From a bacterium (GTDB lineage Bacteria; Planctomycetota; UBA1135; UBA2386): a stretch of DNA of 64,000 bases. The translations under genes were made by a program, and so were the position numbers. Positions 53,107 to 61,937 of the stretch are shown one piece after another (position 1 is the stretch's first letter; each line of letters opens with the position of its first letter). The notes beneath the pieces were generated by a model. The model had not been told where the DNA came from and made no database searches. It was given only the letters and a program-made list of their open reading frames with translations. The stretch is taken from assembly GCA_024743115.1 (NCBI GenBank), contig JANSXC010000004.1, positions 328,113 to 392,112 on the forward strand. Direction: 5' to 3'.

Positions 53107-55065
53107 CTACTTGCCCGGATCTCGCCGTGCCAGCGCCGCTTGCGCGGCCCGCTTCACGGCTTCGCGCTTGTCCGTGGCGGCCCGCTCGACAATCTTACGA
53201 TCGGCGTGTTCCGACCAGGCGTTCAACGCGGCCAGGACCGTTTTCGTCGGTGTGCCGTGGTGGTCCAGCGCGTGGCGCAGGAGTTTGCTGTGGCGTTTCG
53301 GCGGCTGACTGGTCGTCGATAGTGCGAGTGCCGCTATGTGCCGCGTCTCCGAAGCGAGGTCCCACTTCTGGTTGCCGCGGTGATGGCGGCCCTTGTGGAA
53401 CGGATGCTCGTCGGGGTGTTCACCACTCACGGCTTCCCATAGTGCGTCGAGAACCCCGGTCGGTGCCGCGGCCAGGTCGGTACTTCGCAGGAGCAACTCG
53501 CGGGCCGCGGCGGTTCGCACGGCACCGTTCTCGTGGGCGAGGTACTCAGCGAGCCGTTCGAGCTGCGGTTCTTGTCCGACCCAGAGCGTGCCGTAGGCGG
53601 CCATCCGTGCCAGCGACAGCCGGCCGCCCCCGCTCGAGGACGAGAAGCGCGGGCCGGCCCAGGTCTCGCCGGTGGTCGCGACCGCGTAGCACAGCTTGTG
53701 ACGTTCGTCCTCGGGCTTGCCGGCCCCGATGCTCGCGATCCAGTTCACGACCCGCTCGGGGCAGCTCGAGCGTTCGTTCGCCAGTCGCTGCAGCAGCGCG
53801 GGCAGGGCTTGCTGGGGTCGTTCGGCGAGCACTTGCTCGGCGGCGATGACTTCCTTGGAGGTGTTGTCCGAGAGGGCCGCGACGGCCGCCGTCACGGCTC
53901 GGCGAACGGCGGCTTCCTCGAGCTTCGCGGCGGCGGCCTTGGCGGCGCCATCCCGGTCGTCGAAGCCCATCGCGCCGAGCATCTTCACCACCGCTGTGGC
54001 GCGGCGTTTGACCCGCGGGTCGGCGTGCTCCTGTAGCGGCACGATCTCGGGGTAGTGGGGGCCGGCATCGCGGCCGCACATGCCGAGGATCTTCAGAGCC
54101 TCGGCGGCTTCGGCGGCACGATCCGCGGCGGCGTCGGGATGGCGCGCGATCGCGAGCAATTCGGGAACGGCGCAGCCGGCGTCGGGGCCAAAGCGCGCGA
54201 GGTCGCGTAGTGCGGCGACGCGGCGCGTGGGATACGGGTGGTGCAGCGCGATGTTGGCGTGGCCGATCGCGCTGACTGCGTCGTCGGCCGCGAGCTTCAC
54301 GAGTGTGATCGCCGCGACGAGCGCGAAGTCGTCGTCGACGGGGACCGTCACGCCGTTGTGCGCGAGCGCGTCCCAGCCCGACGGCTTACGGTCGCGGTCG
54401 AGCAGGCGGTCCCGCAGCAGTTCGGCGTCGGTGCGCGTGCCTGATCGCCGCATGGATTCCGCCGCGACCTCACGCTGGAAGATCTTGTCGTCCTCGAGCA
54501 CGTTGCGAGCATCTTCGATCGAGCTCACCCTGGCGCCGTTGCGTTGACTGTGGCGATAGACCAGGCGGAACAGCGCGCGCGCGGGCTGGTTGTCGCGGGT
54601 TACCACCGTGTGGTGCAGGATGTCGTGGAACTCGATCGTCTTCGCGTATGGCGCCGTGCTGCCGATGGCCTGCAGCAGCGGCGCCAGCAGTGAGCGGCCG
54701 TTGCCATCCTTGACTCGCCGGCTCGAGTCGTCGGACATCAGGATCGCGCCGAGTGGCTCCTGCAGGTCCGCTGCGTCTTCACCGATCTGATCGACGAGGC
54801 GCAGCACCGCGATCATGCGCGCGGGCTCTTCGTCGAGGATCGTATCCCAGTCGTCGATGATCGCCGCGAGCGCGGGCACGGCCTGCTTGCCCAGCGCGAG
54901 CAGTGCGGCCTCGGCCGTGGCACTGTTCGCGCCGCCGAGGTCCGCGGCATGAGCTCGCGCTTCCTGCGCAAACGCCGTTGCGGGGATCGCCAGCGCGATG
55001 CCCAGCCTGAGCGTGCCGGCGGCGAAGGGGCGGCCGGGCGAGCGCCGGGCAGTGCGTGCCGTCAC
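53107..55065 (-). CDS. Secreted HEAT-repeat protein
   Basis: A 652-residue protein whose GTG start overlaps the stop of the DUF1570 gene (GTGA). A hydrophobic signal ('LGIALAIPATAFA') lies at residues ~20-32. The remainder is Ala-rich helical HEAT-like repeats ('ALGKQAVPALAAIIDDWD', 'ARFGPDAGCAVPELLAIA', 'ADPRVKRRATAVVKMLGAMG', 'LAYLAHENGAVRTAAARE'-type units). Such repeats form a scaffold for protein contacts; no catalytic site is visible. It is the last gene of an operon with two peptidase-MA-like genes. Partner unknown. Confidence 0.7.
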   Translation of the reverse strand: MTARTARRSPGRPFAAGTLRLGIALAIPATAFAQEARAHAADLGGANSATAEAALLALGKQAVPALAAIIDDWDTILDEEPARMIAVLRLVDQIGEDAADLQEPLGAILMSDDSSRRVKDGNGRSLLAPLLQAIGSTAPYAKTIEFHDILHHTVVTRDNQPARALFRLVYRHSQRNGARVSSIEDARNVLEDDKIFQREVAAESMRRSGTRTDAELLRDRLLDRDRKPSGWDALAHNGVTVPVDDDFALVAAITLVKLAADDAVSAIGHANIALHHPYPTRRVAALRDLARFGPDAGCAVPELLAIARHPDAAADRAAEAAEALKILGMCGRDAGPHYPEIVPLQEHADPRVKRRATAVVKMLGAMGFDDRDGAAKAAAAKLEEAAVRRAVTAAVAALSDNTSKEVIAAEQVLAERPQQALPALLQRLANERSSCPERVVNWIASIGAGKPEDERHKLCYAVATTGETWAGPRFSSSSGGGRLSLARMAAYGTLWVGQEPQLERLAEYLAHENGAVRTAAARELLLRSTDLAAAPTGVLDALWEAVSGEHPDEHPFHKGRHHRGNQKWDLASETRHIAALALSTTSQPPKRHSKLLRHALDHHGTPTKTVLAALNAWSEHADRKIVERAATDKREAVKRAAQAALARRDPGK

Positions 55066-56585
55066 TTGGCGACGCGTTCCTTGCCGCGGGCAACGAGGCG
55101 CAGCATCAGCGAGTAGTCGTCCGGATCGATCTCGAGTGCGAGGTTGCGCATCCGCTCGATGTCTGCCTTCTGCGCTTTGAGCTTCTCCTTCGCGTCCGCG
55201 AGGTACATCCAAAAGCGCCCTTGCAGCGGATCGATGCCGATCGCGAGCTCGAACTGCTCGCGCGCCTCCTTGTACTTGCTCTTCTGGTAGAGCGCGCGGC
55301 CGTAGCCGAAGTGCGTCATGCAGTTCTTGTCGCCCATCTCGAGCGCCGTCTTGAAGTAGCGCTGGGCCTTGAGCGGCATGCCGCGCGCGAGCGCGATGTC
55401 GCCGGCGCGGCGGTAGCCGTCACCGCTCGCGGCCCGCAGGCCCTTCACGTAGGCGTGCCAGCCGGCTTCGAACTCGGACAGTTCCTTGACCTTCATGAAC
55501 TTCTTGAAGACCCGGATCTGTTCCTCCGGCTCGACCTTCATGATGCGGCTGAAGTGCGGCACGCGCTTGATGCTCTTGTCGCGGCCGAGTGCGAGGTAGA
55601 ACTTCTTGAACGCCTTCGCGGATTTCTTGTCCGACATCAGGTAGTGCACGAAGCTCCAGCCCCACGCGTAGTGGATGGCGTTGAAGCTGCGCTGCGGCAG
55701 TCGGATCAGGTCCTCGAGCCCTTGCCACTCGTCATTGCGGATCGCGTCCTGCAGGACGGCGAGGCGCCCCTCCTGCAGATTGCCAATGATCATCTTCTTC
55801 TTGTCCGCGTCCCACTCACTCGCGCCGTAGTACTCGGCGAGCGACTCGTTGACCCAGCTCGGGTAGTGGAACATCGGGTCGATGAGGTGCGTCAGGTAGT
55901 GGTTGGCCTCGTGGAACAACACGTCCTGCGTCAGCGCCTCGTCGAGTCGCTCGTAGTAGAAGTTGAGCTCGATCGGCTTGACGAACCGGAAGTAGCCGAT
56001 CACGCCGCGCGGGGCGCCGCCGACCTGATGGAAGTAGTCGGCGTCGTGGTAGAAGCAGACCTTGAGACGACCCATGCCCTTGGGCTTCTTGATGCCCCAG
56101 GTGCGCGTGAACGTCTTGTAGTAGACCTCGAGCATGTCGGCGTAGCGCTTCATGACTTCGGGGTCGATCGTGTAGTGGAAGTGGAAGTTCTTCGTCTTGA
56201 GCTCGTAGCGGTCGCGCCAGTTCTGATGCGCCCGGGCCTCGGTGATCCGCTTCTCGCGTGAGCTGCGGCGCTGGCCGAGGATCGTGTCCCGCTTCTTGGG
56301 CTTCATCCACTTGCCCTCGAACGGCACCAGGCCCTTGTCGATCTTGGCCTGTTCGGCGGGTGTGTAGGAGCTGTCGGTCGCCTGCACGTCGAACGCGGTG
56401 CACTCGCGAATGATCGCCTTGGGCACGATCACGTCGCCGTTCTCGAAGTGGATCACGGCGCCGGCGTCGTGCTTGCTGATCTTCTTGTCGAAGATGAAGC
56501 GGCCGTCCTTGAGCTGCAGGCTGTCCTGGGCGAGCGCGGTCGTGAGCAGGGCCACGGCCGCGACGATCGTTCGCGCGAGTCGCAT
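55062..56585 (-). CDS. DUF1570 metallopeptidase-like protein with TPR repeats
   Basis: A 507-residue exported protein (signal peptide 'MRLARTIVAAVALLTTALA'). Residues ~125-345 match the DUF1570/peptidase-MA-like region: 'HYTIDPEVMKRYADML', the zinc-ligand motif HEANH in 'QDVLFHEANHYLTHLI' (HExxH), and 'YPSWVNESLAEYYGAS' with the third ligand Glu. After it, TPR units occur ('MPLKAQRYFKTALEMGDKNC', 'EAREQFELAIGIDPLQG'). The catalytic motifs are intact, so zinc protease activity is plausible. It is downstream by 17 bp of a related protein lacking HExxH and overlaps the HEAT gene. Confidence 0.8.
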   Translation of the reverse strand: MRLARTIVAAVALLTTALAQDSLQLKDGRFIFDKKISKHDAGAVIHFENGDVIVPKAIIRECTAFDVQATDSSYTPAEQAKIDKGLVPFEGKWMKPKKRDTILGQRRSSREKRITEARAHQNWRDRYELKTKNFHFHYTIDPEVMKRYADMLEVYYKTFTRTWGIKKPKGMGRLKVCFYHDADYFHQVGGAPRGVIGYFRFVKPIELNFYYERLDEALTQDVLFHEANHYLTHLIDPMFHYPSWVNESLAEYYGASEWDADKKKMIIGNLQEGRLAVLQDAIRNDEWQGLEDLIRLPQRSFNAIHYAWGWSFVHYLMSDKKSAKAFKKFYLALGRDKSIKRVPHFSRIMKVEPEEQIRVFKKFMKVKELSEFEAGWHAYVKGLRAASGDGYRRAGDIALARGMPLKAQRYFKTALEMGDKNCMTHFGYGRALYQKSKYKEAREQFELAIGIDPLQGRFWMYLADAKEKLKAQKADIERMRNLALEIDPDDYSLMLRLVARGKERVAK

Positions 56586-56602
56586 GTCTGGCTGCCCTCG
56601 GT

Positions 56603-58267
56603 CTACTTGCCCTTCTTGACGAACTCGGCGAAGCCCTTCTCGAGCTTCTTCCAGTCCTTGGCCGTGATCTTGCTGAGCATGAGATCGTTGATCTCCTGCT
56701 GCAGCCGCTTCTTGCGGTCCTTGCGGCGCTTGGTCGCGGCCTTGGCCATGGCCTCTTCCTCCTCCTCGGTCTTGGCCGTCAGACGGTTGATCGGCGCGAC
56801 CTTCTTGTCGTCGTTCTCGGCGACCGTGATCGCGGCCTGGAAGTAGCGCGGCAGGAACTTCTTGAGCGGCTTCACGCGCTGGCCCGGGCCGAGCACGTAG
56901 CGCAGCGCCTGCGTCGCGGCGTAGCTCGCGCGGCTGTCCTGCTTGCGCAGTTTGCTGAAGCCGTCGGAGTCCATCTCGAGCAGCGTCTGCAGCTTCGGCA
57001 GCTTGCCGTCGCGGGCCATCGCGCGCGATTCGTCGCGCGTCCAGTCGTCGACCTTGAACGTCAGCTTCTTGCCCTTGACGAACGCGCCGTCGAGGTAGTC
57101 GCTGATCGACCAAGTCAGCCAGTATGGCGTGTAGCTGACGATGTAGGGGTCCTTCTCCTGCAGGTACCAGCGCAGGATGCCGTCGAACAGGTACCGTGAG
57201 TCGCGGCCGCTCGTGCCGTTCCAGTTGTCGTAGTAGGTGCCGATCTCGGCGCTCTCCCCCGAGAACGACCAACCCGTCGTGTTGGACGAATCGAAGTGGT
57301 AGGCCGAGTACTCGTCGAAGTCCTTGCAGATCCGCAGCACCGGGCGGCGGACGTAGTCGTCGCCGAGCTTGCCGAAGTTCTTCTCGCACCAGGTGTAGAA
57401 CACCTCGGACGCGGCGACCATGCGCTTGGTGAAGCCGTCGTCGGCGTGCGAGATGACGAGGAAGTGCTTGCTGTCCTGCACGATCCAGTCGTCGGGTGTC
57501 TTGGCCTTGACCGCGTCGTGGGACTGACGCTCCATCTGCTGCCGGATCTCGTAGCGCTCCTCGTAGGACCGCTTGCGCCACTCGTCGCGGAAGGCGGTCC
57601 AAAGGCGCGTCGAAGTCTTGCGGCCGCCGGTGACCGCGGCTTCGGCGACGCGCACGGGCTCCTTGAAGCGGACCGACTTGAGCGCCTTGAGGCAGGCCTT
57701 GCCGAGCTTGTCGTGGCGATCCTCGAGGACTTCGAACTCGACCGCGAGCTCGAACGTCGGACGATGGAACACCGCGGAGAACAGGTGCAGCTTCGGCGTC
57801 GCCTTGTGGACGTCGACCTCGCACATCAGGCAGCGTTCGCCGCCGATCTTGCCGTCGTCCTCAGCGGAGAAGAAGAAGCCGCGACGGTGGCGCTTCACGT
57901 AGTCGCGGTAGCCCTTGTAGGGCACCGCGCCGATACCGATGAACGTCGAGCCGTCCTTCTCCTCGTGCACCTCGGCTGCGCTGCCGGCCTTCGCCTTCTC
58001 CGTGAACGCGATGATTCGCATCAGCGGGCGGTGCTCCCAGTTCCACTCCTTGTCCTTGGACAGGTAGGTCTTCTTCGACAAGAACTTCGCCAGGATCCAC
58101 TGCTCGTCGGTCTGCAGCGGGACCATGTCGAAGCCCTCCGGAATCGTCATCTGGATTCCGAGCTTCTCGTGGGTCCATTTTCGGCCTTCGAGCTTCTGGG
58201 CCGCGGCCGTCGTGGGCACGGTCGCGAGTGCCGTGAGGACGGCGAGGGGGGCAAGCAAGGTTCTCAT
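56603..58267 (-). CDS. Secreted DUF1570-like protein without HExxH
   Basis: A 554-residue exported protein (signal 'LLAPLAVLTALATVPTTAAA'). Its second half (about residues 255-480) parallels the downstream DUF1570 protein: 'DSKHFLVISHADDGFTKRMV', 'RPVLRICKDFDEYSAYHF', then 'RYLFDGILRWYLQE' where the HExxH should be and 'TPYWLTWSISDYLDG' where the family has the third-ligand segment. The metal ligands are therefore missing. The C-terminal ~80 residues are Lys/Glu-rich coiled coil. A SD-like GAGAG lies before the ATG. It is first in a three-gene operon. Likely a binding pseudo-enzyme; function unknown. Confidence 0.6.
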   Translation of the reverse strand: MRTLLAPLAVLTALATVPTTAAAQKLEGRKWTHEKLGIQMTIPEGFDMVPLQTDEQWILAKFLSKKTYLSKDKEWNWEHRPLMRIIAFTEKAKAGSAAEVHEEKDGSTFIGIGAVPYKGYRDYVKRHRRGFFFSAEDDGKIGGERCLMCEVDVHKATPKLHLFSAVFHRPTFELAVEFEVLEDRHDKLGKACLKALKSVRFKEPVRVAEAAVTGGRKTSTRLWTAFRDEWRKRSYEERYEIRQQMERQSHDAVKAKTPDDWIVQDSKHFLVISHADDGFTKRMVAASEVFYTWCEKNFGKLGDDYVRRPVLRICKDFDEYSAYHFDSSNTTGWSFSGESAEIGTYYDNWNGTSGRDSRYLFDGILRWYLQEKDPYIVSYTPYWLTWSISDYLDGAFVKGKKLTFKVDDWTRDESRAMARDGKLPKLQTLLEMDSDGFSKLRKQDSRASYAATQALRYVLGPGQRVKPLKKFLPRYFQAAITVAENDDKKVAPINRLTAKTEEEEEAMAKAATKRRKDRKKRLQQEINDLMLSKITAKDWKKLEKGFAEFVKKGK

Positions 58268-58702
58268 CACTCTCTTCTCTCGGGTGATTCGGCGGTCCGG
58301 CACGAGGCCGGTTCGCATGGTATCGGTTCGCGTGGTTGCGTGTGTGGAACGCACAGCGACCGCAACGATTCCCCGATCCGACGGGGAATACGTCGAGAAC
58401 GTCCGCGGACTTCGGCCGGTTGGCCGGTTTCGGAACCAGAACGTGGCCGTTCCTGCCCGGGCAGCTGTCGCCACACGTCGGCTGGGACGTCGTTCTGCTC
58501 GTGATGCAACGTCACAAATCACTTGTTCGTGATGATTTCTGACATGGGTGCGATCCCGCGCGGCGAGCGCGGGCGCGTTCGTCAGTGGCTGACCCCGGGG
58601 CGCGCGTGGCCGTAAGCCTCGAGTCTGAATCCGGCTGGGGCGGACTGTCGGGGGCCTGGCGGACCGGACAGATGTGGCTCGTGGCAGCCGCTGGTTCGGC
58701 GG
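58268..58702. other. Intergenic region with several dyads
   Basis: The longest gene-free stretch (435 bp), between two minus-strand genes. I see a 7-bp hairpin TTCCCCG-ATCCGA-CGGGGAA (58369-58388), a 10-bp palindrome GTCCGCGGAC (58401-58410), tandem GGCCGGTT (58414-58421, 58422-58429), and an AT-rich island with GTGA...TCAC boxes at 58501-58537. A 6-bp stem AGCCGC-TGGTTCG-GCGGCT (58686-58704) overlaps the TPR gene stop and may terminate it. The rest has no gene I can support. It probably holds the promoter of the DUF1570-like operon. Confidence 0.4.
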
Positions 58703-60646
58703 CTAGCGGCCGGTCGCGATCGCGTCGGCATGGGCCGCGGCGCCGAGCTTGCGGAGTTCTGCAGTCAGCAGCGGCAGGATCGGCGCGGGATCGAAACCGC
58801 CGCTCTGGATGATTCGAACGGCGCGCTCCTTCGCCACAGCAGGGGGCGTCGTGCGGAGCACGCGGGCCATCGCCGCGACGAACACGTTGCGCGGGCGACT
58901 GAGGTGCGGTCGCTGCTTGAGCGCGGCGCCGGCGTTTTGCACGGCGCCTTCGATGTTGCCGGTCTCGAGCAGCGCCTGAGCCGCGGCGAGGCGCACGTCG
59001 AACTCGTCGGTCTTCCGTTTCAGAACCCAGTCGGCATGCGGCAGCAGCTCTCGCCACTTGCCGAGCCGACCCGCGGCCACGACGTGGACGACCCGGGTGC
59101 GGAACGAACCGCCCTGTTGGTCGGGCGATTGCTCCTCGAGGTAAGAAAGCGCCTGTTCGGTCAGTTCGAACGCGCGGGCTGGGTCGTCGTTGGCCAGAAC
59201 CACGCTGGCGAGGTTGGTCAGCGCGATGGGCTGGCGAGGATAGCTGGCGATCGAACGCTCGAGCAGTTCGCAGCCGTTCTCGATGTTGCCGCGGCGGACC
59301 TCGATCACTCCGAGGTTGGCGAGCGACTCGTGGTTCTCGGCGTCGAGTTCGAGGCAGCGCTTGAACAATCGCTCGGCGCCGTCGAGGTCGTCGGCATTGA
59401 GCTTCAGCCCACCGAGGTTGGTGAGCGCGAGCGTCGAATCCGGATTGCACGCGATGGTCGACTGCCAGCAGGTCTCGAGGTTCTCGAACGTGCGCACGTG
59501 GCGGCTGGCCAGAATGGCGAGCGTGACGAGTACCACGGCAGCGAGGCCGGTCCGCAATCGGTCGTCGAGGCGAGCCGTCGCGAGCGCAAGGGCGGCCGCG
59601 AGGCCGGCGAGCATCGCGGCACTGGCGTGATACTGGAAGTGGTCCGCGACGTAGCTGTAGCGGAACGGGTAGACGTCGAAGAATCCGAGGGCCGGCACCA
59701 GCATGCCACCGAACAGCAGCAGCACGGCGAGCGGGCCGCGGCCGAGCCGCTGGCGCAGGAGGAACGCCGTGACCAGCGCGGCCAGGATGCCGAGCGGCGG
59801 TACCCACTGCCAGAACGCCGATACGTCGAGATCCCAGCGCGGGTAGTTGAAGCACAGGCCGGCCGGCCAGACGAGCGCGCCGAGGTAGAACCATGGCGCG
59901 CGGCCGGCGACGAGCAGGCGTTCACCGCCCTCGAGTTGCCAGGGTTGATCGCCGGCCCTGACGTGCGTGACCTCGAGGTAGGCGGTCGCGAGGCCGAACA
60001 TCAGTCCGGCACCGATCCACGGCACCAGCGTCAGCCAGTCGCGGCGGTCGAGGCGGCCGTGGCGCCACCACTGGATCACGAGCAGAGCGGCCGGCGTCGA
60101 GGCGGCGACCGTCTTGGCGAGCAGTGCAGCGAGGAACAGGAGGGTGGCGACCCAGTAATGGCGGTCGAGCCCTTTGGTTGATCCGGCGTCACGAAACCGC
60201 AGCCACGCGTTGGCGGCGAACAGCGCGCAGCAGAGCGAGAGCACGTTCTTGCGTTCCGTGATCCAGGCCACGGACTCGACGCCGATCGGGTGGGCGACGA
60301 ACAGCGCGGCGCCGAACAGCGCGCCGGGTACCGCGAGCCGCACGAGCACCCGCCAAAGCGCGATACCGGCCAGCAGGTGCAGCAGCAGATTCGTGGTGTG
60401 GTAGCCGGCAGCGTCGAGGCCCCAGAGGCGGTACTCGAGCCAGAACGTCGTGTGAACGAGCGGGTAATACTGTGGCAGCGACAGCGGTTCGAACCAGATT
60501 GACGCGATGCCGCCCCACGTGCGGAGCACGGGGTTCTGGGTGACGTAGTCGTCGTCGTCCCAGATGAAGTCGCAGCCGAATGCCGGCCAGTAGGCCAGCA
60601 GCGTGAGCGCCGCGAGCACGAGAACAGGGATGGCTCGCGACTTCAC
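58703..60646 (-). CDS. TMTC-like membrane protein with C-terminal TPR repeats
   Basis: A 647-residue protein. Residues ~1-375 hold about 10 transmembrane helices with the GT-C-like first loop 'DFIWDDDDYVTQNPVLRTWG' and 'YYPLVHTTFWLEYRLWG', 'HLLAGIALWRVL', 'HPIGVESVAWITERKNVLS'. The remainder is TPR ('ALTNLGGLKLNADDLDGAER', 'SLANLGVIEVRRGNIENGCE'). This matches the TMTC/O-mannosyltransferase-like architecture frequent in planctomycetes. The acidic 'DDDD' could be catalytic, but transferase activity is inferred. It lies 73 bp downstream of the PDH E1alpha gene on the same strand. Confidence 0.75.
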   Translation of the reverse strand: MKSRAIPVLVLAALTLLAYWPAFGCDFIWDDDDYVTQNPVLRTWGGIASIWFEPLSLPQYYPLVHTTFWLEYRLWGLDAAGYHTTNLLLHLLAGIALWRVLVRLAVPGALFGAALFVAHPIGVESVAWITERKNVLSLCCALFAANAWLRFRDAGSTKGLDRHYWVATLLFLAALLAKTVAASTPAALLVIQWWRHGRLDRRDWLTLVPWIGAGLMFGLATAYLEVTHVRAGDQPWQLEGGERLLVAGRAPWFYLGALVWPAGLCFNYPRWDLDVSAFWQWVPPLGILAALVTAFLLRQRLGRGPLAVLLLFGGMLVPALGFFDVYPFRYSYVADHFQYHASAAMLAGLAAALALATARLDDRLRTGLAAVVLVTLAILASRHVRTFENLETCWQSTIACNPDSTLALTNLGGLKLNADDLDGAERLFKRCLELDAENHESLANLGVIEVRRGNIENGCELLERSIASYPRQPIALTNLASVVLANDDPARAFELTEQALSYLEEQSPDQQGGSFRTRVVHVVAAGRLGKWRELLPHADWVLKRKTDEFDVRLAAAQALLETGNIEGAVQNAGAALKQRPHLSRPRNVFVAAMARVLRTTPPAVAKERAVRIIQSGGFDPAPILPLLTAELRKLGAAAHADAIATGR

Positions 60647-60719
60647 TGGCTGATCTCCACTGGTTGGTCTTCGCGGCTCGCCGTCGCCGATAGGGACTTC
60701 GGCGAACTCGGCCTGCTAT

Positions 60720-61937
60720 CTACAGCGGGAACGCGCCCTCATTGACGCCACGGCCCTCGAGCGCGAGGACCTCGGCCAGCTGTTCCTTGAGTTGGGGCGT
60801 GACATGGGCGTAGACGTCGGTGACCAGCGTCTCGTCCTCGGGCGGGCCGTTGGCCTCGGCCTCGGCGATCGCGGTGTTGACGCGCTGCGCGATCTCGTCC
60901 TTGAACGCGGCTTCGCGATCCTGATCCCAGAGCTCGCGCTTCTCGAGATAGGTACGGAAGCGATCGATCGGATCCTTCTGCTCCCAGGCCTTCACCTCGG
61001 CCTCGTCGCGATACCGCGATGGGTCGTCGCTCGAGCTGTGGCCGAGGCGGCGGTAGGTGACCGCTTCGATGAACGTCGGACCACCGCCCGTGCGGGCCTG
61101 CTCGGCCGCGGCCTTCGTGACGGCATAGACCGCGAGCACGTCGTTGCCATCGACGCGCACGTAGGGCATGCCGTAGGCCTTGCCCTTCTGCGCTATCGTC
61201 TCCGAAGCGCTCTGCTTGCTGATCGGCACCGAGATCGCCCACTGGTTGTTCTGGCAGAACATCACGCACGGGCTCTTGAACACCGCGGCGAAGTTCATGC
61301 CGGCGTGGAAGTCGTTGGCACTCGTCGCGCCGTCGCCCATGTAGCCGAGCACGACGACGTCGTCGCCCTTGATCTTCGCCGCCATCGCCGCGCCGACCGC
61401 GTGGCTGATCTGCGTGCCGATCACGGACGACATGCCGTAGTAGTTGCCTTCCTTGTAGGTGTAGTGGCACGGCATCTGGCGGCCCTTGCAGCGATCGGCG
61501 CCGTTGCCGACGAGCTGGTTGATCGCTTCGGTCAGCGACAGCCCACGCATCATCGCGGCCGCGCCCTCGCGCAGCGCCGGGAAGATCCAGTCGCGCTGCT
61601 CGAGCGCGGCGATCGAGCCGACGGTCGCGGCCTCCTGGCCGAGGATCGGGCCGTAGAAGCCGATGCGGCCCTGCCGCTGCAGCATGAGCATGCGGCGGTC
61701 GAACTCGCGGACCTGCACCATCTCTTCGTAGAGCTTCAGCAGGACCTCGGGAGCGAGGTTCGGGTCCTTGCCCGCGGCGACGGTGCCGTCGTCCTCGAGC
61801 AGGCGTACGAGCCCCGTCGACGAGCCATTGCCGGCCGTCGCCTTCTTGACAGGCGCCCTCTGCTCGACGGTCGCCTTCTTCGCCGTTGCCTTCCGGGGGG
61901 CCGCCTTCTTGGCGGCCTTCTTCTTGCGCGCGGCCAT
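60720..61937 (-). CDS. pdhA: Pyruvate dehydrogenase E1 component, alpha subunit, with Lys/Ala-rich tail
   Basis: A 405-residue thiamine-diphosphate enzyme subunit that decarboxylates pyruvate with E1beta and passes the acetyl group to E2. The ThDP motif GDG...NN is at residues ~201-231 ('GYMGDGATSANDFHAGMNF', 'VMFCQNNQWAISVPIS'). 'RIGFYGPILGQEA' and 'YRRLGHSSSDDPSRYRD' are typical. Residues ~1-36 are a basic Lys/Ala/Pro-rich extension like histone H1 tails ('ARKKKAAKKAAPRKATAKKA'), which is unusual. The ATG overlaps the E2 stop by one base (TGATG). It is the last gene of the E1beta-E2-E1alpha operon. Confidence 0.93.
   Translation of the reverse strand: MAARKKKAAKKAAPRKATAKKATVEQRAPVKKATAGNGSSTGLVRLLEDDGTVAAGKDPNLAPEVLLKLYEEMVQVREFDRRMLMLQRQGRIGFYGPILGQEAATVGSIAALEQRDWIFPALREGAAAMMRGLSLTEAINQLVGNGADRCKGRQMPCHYTYKEGNYYGMSSVIGTQISHAVGAAMAAKIKGDDVVVLGYMGDGATSANDFHAGMNFAAVFKSPCVMFCQNNQWAISVPISKQSASETIAQKGKAYGMPYVRVDGNDVLAVYAVTKAAAEQARTGGGPTFIEAVTYRRLGHSSSDDPSRYRDEAEVKAWEQKDPIDRFRTYLEKRELWDQDREAAFKDEIAQRVNTAIAEAEANGPPEDETLVTDVYAHVTPQLKEQLAEVLALEGRGVNEGAFPL

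Noticed and set aside
55056..56261. Plus-strand frame (401 codons) opposite the DUF1570 gene
   Set aside because: Leu/Val/Asp/Glu-rich antisense frame; the minus strand carries the HExxH protein.
56586..57824. Upstream extension of the DUF1570 frame to 57824
   Set aside because: It lies across the adjacent DUF1570-like gene; the signal peptide begins at the ATG 56585.
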